Shown here: positions 1 to 10,560 of the stretch, one piece after another
Layout of the letters: every line of letters begins with the position of its first letter
Numbering within the stretch: position 1 is the stretch's first letter
Assembly (NCBI GenBank): GCA_007922195.1
Contig: ML681997.1
Location: 7,015,156-7,079,155 of the forward strand
DNA: 64,000 nucleotides
Direction of reading: 5' to 3'
Origin: Podocnemis expansa
Lineage: Eukaryota > Chordata > Testudines > Podocnemididae
Program-made: the position numbers and the translations under genes
Notes under the pieces: model-generated
The model's database searches: none
Seen by the model: only the letters and a program-made list of their open reading frames with translations
Told to the model about the DNA's origin: nothing

Positions 1-774
1 CGCCTTCTCTTGCCTTCTGTGTTCAGGAAAAGGTCTCTGTAGCTAGTGAGGGGGTTTGATTGGGAATTCTGGTTGTTGCATTTGAAGTGGTTTGGAATAG
101 TTGCTGGCGACATCATCTATACAGTAGGCGTCAGACTATCTTGTGCCTGGGAGACAGCCTCGCTGTCTAGAGGGCAATGCAGAGCCTCCTACAGGCAAAG
201 GGGTTCTGGATTCCCCACTGCCTCCTGGGGCTGGCCCACTCCCCTGGTCAATGCAAGGCAATTATGGCCATGCCCTTAACTCTTCCCTTCCCTTTGCTGT
301 TCTCATCTGAGTTGCTACTGTGAGAGAAGGGTGCCCACATATTACAAACCCTGAGCTGAGGAGGGTGCAGGAGCTGCTCTAGTGCTAGGCTCTGAACAGA
401 AATGTGAATGACACAGAAGGCCCCTTGTGTGCTGAGGGATGGGAGGACCCCATCCCAGCCTCTCTCTTCTTGATCAGACAGAGAATTGACAAGATAAGCC
501 TTTTAGCTGCATTTAAATGAGAATGAGTGAGGTTCGCATTGATGTTTGTAAAGGTTCTGCTCAATGCATTGCCCTTGATGGGGATCAGTGGGGGAAGTAA
601 AAGTGTAGAAGAATGGTAAACAAGGGGTTAATTGGGCTAGCCAAAAAATTATGGGTTGGAACCATGCTCCACTCCTCTCTGATTTCCTTTTTAGCTAGTG
701 AGAGTTTTCCTCCCATTCTGTTCTAATGTGTAGCCAAACAAGCAGCATGTTACCAGCCTATCCGTGGTGTCTGG
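1..774. other. Unassigned non-coding sequence
   Basis: I see no gene, RNA or recognisable repeat here. The short open frames have no protein-like pattern. Confidence 0.5.
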
Positions 775-957
775 GCTTGTCTGCACTGGGAACTTCTTTT
801 GGCAGCTCTTGTGTAGGAAAAACTATAGCGACCTAACCCACAATGCAGACAGTCCTAGGTCAACAAAAGAATTTATTCATCAACCTAGATAGCACCTATC
901 AGGGAAGTATGCAGAGAGGAGAACCTCTCCCATTGGCGTAGGTGGCTTCTACACTGC
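775..957. repeat. Degraded MITE of the TTGTCTACACT family
   Basis: The left edge reads GCTTGTCTGCACTGGG and the right edge TTCTACACTGCAG, close to the inverted ends of short non-autonomous DNA transposons abundant in turtles. The middle keeps 'CCTCTCCCATTGGCGTAGG', typical of that family. Target duplications were not resolved, so the class is uncertain. Confidence 0.4.
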
Positions 958-1055
958 AGATGTGCTGTTGTAGCCTTTTAAGCATAGATGTAACCTCAGT
1001 TTGTTGTTCACCAAGTGGTTTCTGTGCAAAAGAGGGTTGTAGATCAATGAGCCCC

Positions 1056-1230
1056 TTCAGCACAGTTACCGAGGGAGGTGGTGGAATCTCCATCCTTAGA
1101 GGTTTTCAAGGCGCAGCTTGACACCACCCTGGCTGGGATGCTTTAGCTGGGATTTGTCCTGCTTGGAGCAGGTATTGGACTGGATATGTCCTGAGGGCCC
1201 TTCCAGCTCATCTATGATTTCTGTCATAGC
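1056..1230 (+). mobile_element. CR1 LINE, 3' end fragment
   Basis: The segment matches the remembered 3' end of reptile CR1 in sense orientation. This includes the block 'GAGGTGGTGGAATCTCCATC', the part encoding the last residues of the ORF2 reverse transcriptase, and the tail around 'GAGGGCCCTTCCAGCTCAT'. It is a severely 5'-truncated insertion, the usual CR1 outcome, and has no coding capacity. Confidence 0.8.
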
Positions 1231-1255
1231 TCACTGACATACTGCAAGTGGGCCC

Positions 1256-1699
1256 TGTCGAGGAAATTTAAGGGTGTTCAGTCAGCGGAGGCCACACTTA
1301 GTAGAAGAGAAAAAGTTTATTAGAAAAACTATAAGCAGCTGCAGACCCTGGGACCAAAAGAAAAGCGCAAAAGTCCCTAACAAAGGGTGGAGTTACCTTT
1401 TATAGGTTGTACATTACCTTAATACATTCATGCATACATCACATAGTGTGACTTGGCTTTTCTCCAATCCTGCAATGTCTGTACCATCTTCTCATGATAG
1501 GAAGATGCTCTACTTTCCTTATATGGGGTCTGCTACCTGGCTGTTCTCCTAAGTTTCAGTTTCTGCCTTTGTCTCTTTCTCATGCTAATTCACTCTTCTC
1601 CCTGGCCCAGCAGAGTACAGGACCCCTTGCTCTAGCTGAAATGGAGTCTGCAGGTTACAAAATGGAGTTAGCAAGTTGCTATATTTAATTTCTTCTACA
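1256..1699 (-). mobile_element. Solo LTR of an endogenous retrovirus, antisense
   Basis: This 444-bp block starts with TGTCGAGG and ends with TTCTACA, giving the TG...CA termini of retroviral LTRs. It is flanked by the exact 4-bp repeat GCCC (1252-1255 and 1700-1703). Near the left edge is 'AAAGTTTATTAG', the complement of an AATAAA-type polyadenylation signal, which indicates antisense orientation. A 4-bp duplication is typical of gammaretrovirus-like (ERV1) integration. No gag, pol or env lies beside it, so it is best read as a solo LTR left by recombination. The short duplication leaves some doubt. Confidence 0.65.
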
Positions 1700-1762
1700 G
1701 CCCGATTCCTGCACTGATGTGCTGATACGGATTGGGCAAGGGAACCTGTCTCTAGCATTGGC

Positions 1763-2152
1763 TATGTCTACATTGTAAAAGCTAAATCGATTTTATTAAG
1801 TCGACTTAATAAAGTCTACTTATAGCTGACTTTAAGTAGACCTTATTAAGTCGACTTAGTGAATCCACACTACATTAAGTCGACTTTATAAAGTTGCCTT
1901 TAAATGGGTGCCCTGGCTTTATAAAGTTGACTTAATGGGCCCACTGCACTAAGTCGACTTAGTGAGTCCACATTGCCTTAAGTCGTCTTAATAAAGTGGA
2001 CTTAACGGTAAAGTCGACTTTATAAGTGGACCTTATAACGTCAACTTTCTTGGACCCAAAAGTCGACTTTATTGCCCTGTAGTGTAGAGAGGGCTCTGTT
2101 TAAGTCAACTTAACGGCTCTTAAGTCGACTTAAACACATAGTGTAGACGTAT
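1763..2152. mobile_element. Palindromic MITE with AAGTCGACTT repeats
   Basis: The ends TATGTCTACATT and AGTGTAGACGTA are inverted copies of each other (TAYGTCTACAYT). The interior is built from repeated self-complementary blocks around AAGTCGACTT, seen intact or near-intact at about 1798, 1850, 1878, 1953, 2012, 2061 and 2120, joined by AATAAAGT-type spacers. The whole could fold into a long hairpin. It has no coding capacity and is probably a non-autonomous DNA transposon expanded by internal repetition. Confidence 0.7.
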
Positions 2153-3587
2153 CCATTGATTGGTTCTTCCATTTTCCTCAGGGTTGTTCTTCTAGCAATG
2201 GAGTCTGGATAATAGCCCATTGTGCACAGCCGTCACATTGCAGGATTGTTTCTTCTGCTGCCTTTGGTCCATGTCAGAGCTTTCTGTGGCGAAACCCCTC
2301 AACAGAGACAAGTTACTCAGAATACTGCTGCTTTAGTCATGGGTTCTCCAGCACATTGTGTCACTGGGGGCTGGGGTGGGCTTCTCATTGTTACAGAGGG
2401 GCAGGGACGTGGCTGAAAATCATCAGGGGGACAAAGGAGGCTGTGGGAATCTGTGCAGGCAAAAGACAGCTATCAGAGCTGCTATTGGTGGTTAGGGGGC
2501 CCATCCTGGGTGGTCAAGGCTCTGGAGGGCCTTGCTGTTTCTGTCCCACAAGCGGCAGGATTGTAAGTATTAAAAACCCTTATTACTTCCGGAGTAGTTG
2601 TACCTGCTTCCACCAGCCTTCAGCATCTCGCAGAGGGAAATCATCTGAAGTTAACATTGTACAGCACTTCACCCAGCTCTCTCTGCATGATCGCACATAC
2701 CCTCCCTCTTACTCTGTCCAGGGCCAGATTACCTGCATACTGTTGGCCCGTTTCACTCTGAGTGGCTAGCCCATGTTTGGTTCCAGCTCCCCAGCAACTC
2801 CGTGGCTGCAGCCGCCAAGGTTCCCAGGTCCCCAGCAGCTCTACGGCTCCAGCCACCAGGGTTACCAGGTGCCCAGTGGTGGTGCAGACAGCAGCTGGGA
2901 TTCCCAGGTCCCGGGCAGCACGGCAGGCAGAAACCCTTGTGGCTACAACCATGGAGCTGCTTGGGACCCGGGAACCTTAGCAGCTGCAACCACAGAGCCA
3001 CCGGTGACCTGGAACCCCTGCAGCTGGAGCCCCTCAGCCACCATAGACCCAGGTCTTGGTGTCTGTGAGGGTGCTGGGGGTGCCAGGCACAATGTGTGGG
3101 TCCCCAGCAAAAGGAGAGGGGAAGCTGGGAGCCTGTGGGCTGTGGGTGCTCTGCAGCTCCTGCTGCAGGGAGCTGAAAGGTTGACCTTTCAGCTCTCCCA
3201 CAGAGCCTCTTTTGCCATTGGAAGTGGTCCGAGTGTGGGCACACTCCAACGGCAAAAATGGATGGCTGTGTGGATGCGCACTTGTGCAATAAATAACCCA
3301 CGTTTATTACAAAGCTAAGACATACTGTGGAACAATTTGCAAATGTAGGTATAGCTTAAGCAATAACCTCCCTTTGCTAATTTGTAACCTGAAATAAAAA
3401 TGATTTGCTTGAAACTAGTCCACAGATTAAGAGCCTCCAACTGTTGTTTTGCTGCCATACAGCCTGATCAAAATCATCAGTGTCATAGTTTGTAATTCTT
3501 TTCTTGAGAATTTCTGTAAGTTCTCAGCAAGTAGGATTCGTATAGGCTGGCTTTTCATATGCAGTTTAGGATTGTTTGGTGGGTTTC
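2153..3587. other. Non-coding stretch with a GC-rich imperfect tandem repeat
   Basis: From about 2770 to 3060 a unit of roughly 40-48 bp recurs imperfectly. Each carries phrases like CCCAGGTCCCCAGCAGCTC or GGCTGCAGCC. The repeat creates overlapping open frames on both strands that I regard as spurious. No other feature was recognised. Confidence 0.4.
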
Positions 3588-3595
3588 TTTTAGAC

Positions 3596-4350
3596 CAGGG
3601 GTGGCCAAACTTCTGGAACTCAAGAGCCACACAAGTTGATAATTAAACCTTTGAGAGTCACACTGAGGCATATAGCCATATACTTTTACCTACTCCAAAA
3701 TTAGTAAGTTTAAAATTCATTGCACACTTTAATTTTATCATAAAAGGGGGCAAATATTGATCTACTAATGTCAGATTCTCCTAATTACTTAAGGTTACCA
3801 TGCAAACTCGGCCTATCCAGTAAACGATCTATTTTCTTCTTTGTATTTTTGTTTCTTATTGTTTGAAGTCATGTTTGGAAGGACTTGTAAAACATGATTT
3901 ATTTTAACAACGAGTAAACCACATTAGGGCCTATGAGAATATCTAAACAGTCCCCGTTTCTCCCCACCGTCCCCGACCATGCCACGCTTGTCCCCACCAT
4001 CCCCGATCCCCTCCCTAACCCCCAGGCCCTGACGCTGGCTCCCCTGGGCCACCCCCCGAGGGCCCCCTTAGCTGGCCGCTAGCTGCAGGCTGGGGCTCAC
4101 TCCCCTTGCTTTAAGCCCTGCCCAGGCTGAGCATCCAGTAAGACCGCTCTGGTGGCTAGGCTCAGGCTGGGGCTCCCCCCCAAGCATGCTCTGAGTGTGC
4201 TCACAGCATGCGCAGGGCAGGAGATTTAAACCTCCGAGGCTAGGGCTGATATCCTCTCTCTGACCCGTGTAAAAGCTGAGTTCTTTCGCATGCCGCGCTT
4301 TTTCATTCAAGAGCCACATGCAGCTCCAAGCCACAGTTTACCCATGCCTG
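3596..4350. mobile_element. hAT-type DNA transposon, non-autonomous, 755 bp
   Basis: The element begins CAGGGGTGGCCAAAC and ends GTTTACCCATGCCTG. It is flanked by a perfect 8-bp duplication, TTTTAGAC (3588-3595 and 4351-4358). An 8-bp duplication with CAGGGG-type ends is the signature of hAT transposons. Both outer parts match the short copy at 45170-45353, which shows 'GAGCCACATGCAGCTC' near one end. The interior includes a GC-rich part (about 3950-4200). No transposase frame is visible. Confidence 0.88.
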
Positions 4351-4724
4351 TTTTAGACTGTTTAATCAAGATAAATTCTGTGGATACTTTTAGGGCAAAA
4401 AGCTGCACTCTTATCTGAAAACAAGTATGCACACGATCCAAACTATAAATGTTCTAATTCCAAGACTTTTCTGCAAAGTGGGCAGCTTAGTTTCAAAAAG
4501 CACTGAATTCAGTTCAGCTCTTTCTCTCTAGGTTAGATACAGTTTGTTCTCAGCATAAAATTATTAAAGCTTTGTTTTAGAACAGAAAATGAAAACTGTC
4601 AATTTTTTTTTTTCTTTCTGTAATCGTGGCAAAAGTCTTCACAATCTAGTGTAACCCATGATCTGTTTGGGTCTGAGCTGCTTTTGCTGGGTGAGTGTTG
4701 CTGGGCAGATTTAGCTGCCTAGAG

Positions 4725-4911
4725 CAGGGGTTGTCAAACTTAGGGCTGCGACTCAGCACTGGGTCACAGACCTTCAGGCACTAGGTTGCATCACCCCCTG
4801 CTGCCACTGCCAAAAGACTGGAGTGCATTGCTCAAAGATGTAATTGCAGGGTCGCGGGCATAATGATTTTTTTCCAGCTGGGTCCTGAGGAGAAGCGTTT
4901 GAAAACCACTG
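4725..4911. mobile_element. hAT MITE, 187 bp, intact ends
   Basis: The ends are CAGGGGTTGTCAAAC and GTTTGAAAACCACTG, flanked by a perfect 8-bp duplication GCCTAGAG (4717-4724 and 4912-4919). The interior shares long blocks with 61567-61767, such as 'CCAAAAGACTGGA' and 'ACTCAAAGATGTA', so the two are copies of one family. Confidence 0.92.
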
Positions 4912-4919
4912 GCCTAGAG

Positions 4920-6242
4920 TCAGAAGTTTCTAGCAGGTGGTGTGTAGCTTTGAGCATGCTCCACAAGGTTCCCTGCTAGTGCAGTGGTCAGATGCCTGAG
5001 AGCAAGCAGCCAGCTCAGGCAGTTGTACCCAGGAGAGTGCTAGTGCTCTGGGCAAGGGCAGAAGCTGAGCCAGGAGCAGACAGCAGGCTGGTTTCCCCAA
5101 CTCTGAGGCATTTTGCTTCAGGTTCATAGCATTGTTAACCCTCCAGCAGGGAAGTCTGGAGGCACTGATTGCAGAGAAGGGACTGTTGGGAAAGAAGGGT
5201 GGTTTCTTTTAACAGAATACTTTGTGTTATGGGCTTAACTACAGTTTTTTAATGTAATAAAGTGAAGAGGCAATTATATTTTGTTATTCTCAGAGTTGTT
5301 GTTTTTTTTTTGTTTGTTTGTTTGTTTTTTTTTTGTAACAGGGTTTTTATGTGTGTGTGTGTGTATATGTAACTGAGTGCTGAACAAGTAAGCTGATGAC
5401 CAGATAGCAGCGCTGCCAGCAGAGGAAGGGGAATCTCCAAGGTTTCAGACTGAGGATTTCTGCTGCCAAAGAGGAGGGAGCTGCTTCTTCCAACACAAGC
5501 CTTTGGACTTGGTGATTAGAGACTATAATAGACTCATGTGGATTTATTAAATAGCCACAACATGTTATAGATCCATATAGTAATTATTTTGTTTTCTTTC
5601 ATCATAAGGTTTATAAAGTTAATGTTTAGTGCAGTGCATTGCTTTTGTTTTCTTTAACTCTGAACAGTCTTCACTGTGAGTCCCTTTAGACTGAATCTTG
5701 ATCGCCAGGTGCTTCACTGGAGGAGTTGAGGTTTATTTCTGTTGGGCACTGGAGAAAGGCGCTAGAGGTAAACTCTAGCCCACCTCAAGGCTATGCGAGG
5801 ACATTGCCATCTGATGTTCATCAGATCCCTTCTTCTGTTCCCTGTTGATTTACTGCATTGCAGTGACTTTACTAAAACAAAACAGGCCAGATTTTCAGCT
5901 GTCATTTGATACACCAGCTGAGTGAAGACTGGCCCCCAGTCCTGTTCCACGTATTTTAAGCAGCAATTTGGAGATGCTCAAATGGATGGTGAATAACTCA
6001 TTGGGCTCCTCACTCAGGTCATGATAAAGTAAATGGATCTGTTGGACTTGGAGAGTTTTTATTAGACTCTGGACTAGCTCATACAAACAGCCGTGTGTAA
6101 TAAGGTAAACAGAATTACGTTTCACGTAAAAGGCTGAGCTGGTACTGAGATCAAACTAAAGAATTTTGTTTTTTAGTGCTTAGGTTTATTGACATTGTTT
6201 TGTCATTATAACAAAAGGAGGCAGGAGAATGATAGAATAGAG
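4920..6242. other. Non-coding stretch with simple repeats
   Basis: No gene was found. Between about 5300 and 5336 lies a T-rich (TTTG)n run and at about 5350-5366 a (GT)n run. The rest was not recognised. Confidence 0.5.
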
Positions 6243-6430
6243 CAGGGGCTGGCAACCTAAAAGATAAGAAGAGACATATTTAAAAATTCCTCCAATAACC
6301 AAGTGGTTTGAGAGCTGCAATGAGTGTAACCTCTTGCTAAGGATGGGGGTAGCCGGAGCAGGGTGCCAGCCGTGGGGTCCCCTGGTGTGTGTGAATTCTC
6401 TGCCTTTATTTTTTCCATCCCATACTGTAA

Positions 6431-6580
6431 GATGTTCATTTTCAAGCATCTGACAAAATGGGATTTCTCCCATGAAAGCTCATGTGGTAAATGAATTCAT
6501 TAGTCTTTAGAAGTGCCACAGGTCTCCTTGTTTGTTTTGTTGAACTAGACTAACGTGGCTACCCCTCTGGAACTTGGCAA
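6431..6580 (+). mobile_element. Penelope-like element terminal fragment
   Basis: The segment carries the PLE end in sense orientation: a hammerhead-like block (6446-6487; CTGACAA, a hairpin of ATGGGA with TCCCAT, then intact GAAA), followed by ATTAGTCTTTAGAAGTGCC and CTCCTTGTTTGTTTTG, ending in CTAACGTGGCTACCCCTC. The same order recurs in more than ten other copies in this window. A separate hAT-like start, CAGGGGCTGGCAACC, lies just upstream at 6243. Confidence 0.75.
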
Positions 6581-6974
6581 TACTTTAGTGAGATTTTTGG
6601 CTTCTCCTTGTGGCTTTGTGGCACAGCCATTTGGAAAGGAGAATACCTTGCCATTTCCTTAGAGCTTGTTGTCAAAGTTGTTTGGTGCCTAGTGGAATGA
6701 ACTGGAAATGTGTGGCAATTGCAAGCTAATATGTGTTCCTTCCTTCCATACAGAGTGAGGCAGGGACTGAGGCAGAGCAGAGGCCGGATCCAGGAACTAA
6801 TGTGTTCCAGCCCCACCTTTGACAAGGCCTGACTCACCTTGGGCCAGTCACTTACGACAAGGCTGTACCTAACATTGCATAGCTGCACAATAATATTAGC
6901 AGGAATAAGACCCACTCCATGCTGCAATGTGGCCTCCCTGGACATTGGTTCTAATTCAACAAGGCTAGGTAGAA

Positions 6975-7597
6975 GTTATGTACACTGTAGGGGTCATACA
7001 TGTGCCTAACATGTGTGAGGTACATCATCCAGTGCACGAAGTGCCCAGCACAACACTATGGTGAAACCAGTCAGTCACTATGATCTCAAGCGACCTTACA
7101 AAGCAAAATGATAAAAGACAAAAGCACCATCTCATGTGTGGGTGAAATCTTTTCACAGAGAGATCCTGAACAATCAGTCCTCATCCTCAAAGGAAACCCG
7201 TACACCACTTCTAAAAGATAAACCAGGGAGCTGAAATTGATAATTGTGCTAGACAGACACTAAAAATCATGGGCTGAATAGAGACACTAGTGGATTTATG
7301 TCCTAGTGCAAAAATCTATAACCCATTAACAAGCTGCTGTCCTTTCCTTCCTTTTCCTCTCTGTGATTGGAGGAGTGTTAATGGACCACTTCCACTTGAA
7401 TGGATCCTTTGAAATATGTGTTAAAGAATCTATTCCTCATTGTATTTAGCTGTGACACTGGATGAGTATGTCTCCCAGACCTGAAGAAGAGCTTTGTCTC
7501 ACCAGTAGAAGCTGGTCCAGTAAAAGATGCTACCCTAACCCACCTTCCCTCTAATATCCTGGGACCAACATAGCTACAATATATGCATACTGTGTGT
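6975..7597 (+). mobile_element. Second Penelope-like family: decayed GIY-YIG domain and 3' end
   Basis: Near 7020-7080 the + strand translates roughly to a YIIQCTKCPAQHYGET-type stretch, matching the start of the GIY-YIG endonuclease domain that follows the reverse transcriptase in canonical PLEs. Downstream parts ('FSQRDPEQSVLILKGN' by eye) extend the same frame and then break. The 3' part holds the abundant reptile phrases 'CCAGACCTGAAGAAGAGCT' and 'GAAGCTGGTCCAGTAAAAGA'. The copy is 5'-truncated, lacks the reverse transcriptase and cannot be active. It differs in sequence from the family at 42106-43585. Confidence 0.6.
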
Positions 7598-7604
7598 GCC
7601 ACTA

Positions 7605-7800
7605 GTTCCAGAGGGGTAGTCGTATCACTCTAGTTGAGCAAACAAACAAGGAGTCCTGTAAAAACAATGAGAGTCCTGTGGCACCTTGAAGACTCACAGA
7701 TTTCTTCAGGCATGTGCTTTTGTGGGCTCCAAGCCACTTCATCAGATGCATGAAGTGGAAACTACAGTTGAGAGGTATATATACCCATGCCAGGATGGAA
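7605..7800 (-). mobile_element. Penelope-like element terminal fragment, divergent subtype
   Basis: It starts with TTCCAGAGGGGTAGTCG and 'AACAAACAAGGAGTCCTGT', then repeats part of that end ('GAGAGTCCTGTGGCACC'). On the minus strand the hammerhead-like block at 7710-7750 reads CTGATGA, a hairpin with GTGG/CCAC arms and a different loop from the other copies, then AAAA where GAAA is expected. Distinct stem and flank sequence suggest a separate subfamily. Confidence 0.6.
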
Positions 7801-7817
7801 GAGGGCAAGTGCTAGCA

Positions 7818-8118
7818 AAGAAGGAGTCCTGTGGCACTTTTAAAGACTAACAAATTTATTTATCATGTGAGCTTTCATGGGATAAAATCCCATTTCATCG
7901 GATGCTTTGAAGATGGGGGAACTTACACAATGGGAGGAAAATAAATGCAGGGAAGTGTAAGTCATAGGATCAGATCACACTGTGACAGCAAATCTGTGCA
8001 ATAATTTAGATTCAAACACTGGGGAACAGCATATAGAGGAAGGTGAGGTCAAATCACAGCTCATACAATAAATAAACCTGTTAGCCTTTAAAGTGCCACA
8101 GCACTCCTTGTTTGTATA
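7818..8118. mobile_element. Penelope-like fragment with inverted ends
   Basis: The left arm (7818-7920, minus orientation) has 'AAGGAGTCCTGTGGCAC' and a hammerhead-like block at 7864-7905 with a perfect hairpin and intact GAAA but CCGATGA for CTGATGA. The right arm (about 8066-8118, plus orientation) ends in 'AGTGCCACAGCACTCCTTG'. The arms face each other across about 145 bp that resembles internal PLE 3' sequence also present at 34000-34120 and 42250-42390. Confidence 0.7.
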
Positions 8119-8144
8119 CAACTAGTTTCCTTTCGTAGCTGGCA

Positions 8145-8350
8145 TTAAGACTTTGCCTACACTATGAAGGGATTGCTGGTATCAGTTGATTGGTGTAGCT
8201 ATGCTGGCAAACCCTCCAAGTGTAGATATACCTTAGAGTGGCAAAAAAGTGATTTTGATGGTGTAGCTTATACCAATTCCCTATTTGAACTCAGCTGTAC
8301 CATCAAAAGGACTTTTCTGCTGATATAATTGCATCTGCACTAAGGCTTTT
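8145..8350. repeat. MITE remnant, TGCCTACACT family
   Basis: The block starts TTTGCCTACACTATG and has an internal CAAGTGTAGATATACC, followed by a second 'TGCACTAAGGCTTTTGCC' phrase. These are decayed ends of the same short palindromic transposon group seen at 54519 and 62866. Boundaries are approximate. Confidence 0.4.
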
Positions 8351-9059
8351 GCCAGTATAAAAATATAATTATATAAAGGAAAAAAGATCCCAATTCCCTA
8401 TAAACATTAAAATTCCTGTGGGAAGTTTCCAGTAGCCTGGTTTTAATGTAAGAAAATAACATGGAATCCAGTACTAGTAAATTTCTTGGTTTTGAAGATT
8501 AATAGGTTTTGGATCAGGCTTTTCAAGTGCAAAGGTGTCTTCCCATTAATTTCAGTGTGTATTGAATTAAGCCTTAAATGTTCCATGTAATTGCTTATTA
8601 TTGTTCAGATGAAGCTTAGCAGCAGTTTTCAGGTTCAACCTGTTGCCTATAAACTTTTCAGGGAAACCACATTAATAACTCTCTTTAGATTAGCCTAAAT
8701 ATTGCACTTTTGTGATTATGGGTTCTCCGGCCAAGAGAGGAGAAATGTAATTAGTACCATAGTTTCTGAGCATCTTTATGCAAATGAGTCAGTGATGAGT
8801 CTCTTGGTCAAAGTGGTGAGTTAGGAGAGATCTGTAAACTCTAAATAGAGTTTAAAAAAGATAAAACGAGATGCTCAAATGAAAAGGCAAAAAACACTGG
8901 CCGCTCTCTTCTGTCACATCCTTTTTCAGCATCACTTTCACATGGTTGAGGCTGATGCCATGCCAGGTCTTGCAAGGAAGTCAAATCCTTACTGACTCTG
9001 ACCTCAGAGATTAGTGAATTGCTGAAACAATGTTTTTGAAAGCTTTCCATGATGAGGAA
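8351..9059. other. Unassigned non-coding sequence
   Basis: No gene or clear repeat was recognised. A short stretch at 8510-8580 resembles another palindromic reptile MITE, but not convincingly. Confidence 0.45.
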
Positions 9060-9690
9060 AGTGATATGGTCTTGTACAGGGCTGGAACAGCCCTTGAGAA
9101 AGCATATAGGCAGTGCCCTATGCTAAGGCAGAATCAAGTAAACCTAGACTCCCCCCCACAGATGTTCATCCAACATGTTCTTCAAAACCACCCGTGATGT
9201 TCCATCAGCTCCCCTGGAAGCCTGGTCAGAACTTATCCACCTTTATGGCTAGAAAATCTCCCTAATATTTAACCTAAACCTCCATTGCTTCCAATTAAGC
9301 CCCTTACTTCTTGTCCCGCCTCCAGTGAACATGGAAATCAGTTGTTCTCTTTATGGCAGCCCTTAACGTATTTGAATTTGAAGACTATCAAATGTCTTTC
9401 CCTTTCCTTCTCTCCCCCTCCAATCTTCTTTCCTCAAGACTAAACAGGCCCAGTATTTTTAAATTTTTCCTCAGAGGTTGTGACCTTTCATCATTTTTGT
9501 TGCTATCTTCTGGACCCTTTTCAATTTAGCCACATCTTTCTTAACATGTGGCACCCAGAATTGGAGACATTCACCAATGCCAACTAGAGCAGAAGAGTTA
9601 TCTCCCATGTTTTACATGCTACATTCCTTTTAATACGCCCCAGAGTGTGTTGCGCTGTTGACTCCTATTCAGTTTTTGATTCAATATAAC
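9060..9690 (-). mobile_element. CR1 LINE fragment, antisense
   Basis: The + strand shows the complement of the CR1 ORF2 3' part, with landmarks such as CTAAACAGGCCCAGTATT, 'TTTTTGTTGCTATCTTCTGG' and GTTGCGCTGTTGACTCCTA. Many indels and stops make it an old copy. Its right edge is cut at about 9690 by an hAT end. Confidence 0.7.
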
Positions 9691-10560
9691 CGTGGTTCTC
9701 AATCAAGGATACATGTACCCCTGCAGGTACACAGTGATCTCCCAAAGAGTATGTCAAGTCACTTTTTCAGTAGGCCACATAAAAAGCATTAACAAAGTTA
9801 GTGCAAACTAAACTCATACAAACAATGATTTATTTATACCAGAGTTTGACAAATCCTAAGCACCTTGGCACCTAGCTTTGTTGTGGTAATCCAGAGAGGC
9901 GACCATTCCCTGGAGCCTGAAAAAAGAGGCAGCAGTGCCAAGATTTTCTGCACCGCTTCCCCACTGCCCCGCTCTGCTGCCAAAATCTCCTTGGACAGTG
10001 GCTTTTTTTTTTTTTTTAGCAGTGGGGGACTTTTGTGTATCACACTGCCACTGAAATTGTCGTCGGTGGTTTTTTGGTATTGGGGGGCTTCTTTATTCTA
10101 AACTGGCTCTGAAAGTATTAGAGGTGAGGCAGCAGCTTTTCAGAGGCAGTGGGAAGGCCGTATAGTTAGGTGCTTACATTTTTAGGCTGGCCCCTACATG
10201 TGCGACAGTTTTGTCAAGGCCTGATTTCTTCTATTCTGTATGCTATGTCAGTGGTTTTTGGACTGTGGGTTGCAACCCCAAAGTCAGTTAATTTTAAAGA
10301 GGTCACCAGGGCTCATGTTAGACTTGCTAAGACCCAGAGCAGGAAGCCCAAGCCCCTTGCCCAGGGCTGAAGCATATAACAGTTTCCTAGGCCGCAGGCA
10401 GTTTCCTTGCTTGTCACCTCCTACCACTGTCCCTAAGAATAGGAACAGACTCAATATGGAGAAAAACTTAATTGTTACTGTTGCTTCACTGCCCCCCAGC
10501 ATGACGAGGCTCACAAGTGATGAACAGGGTCAACTATTACACTGAAATGTAAGGAGAATA

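Noticed and set aside
2753..3318. Overlapping open frames of about 180 codons on both strands.
   Set aside because: They arise from the GC-rich imperfect tandem repeat at 2770-3060, where stops are rare in all frames.
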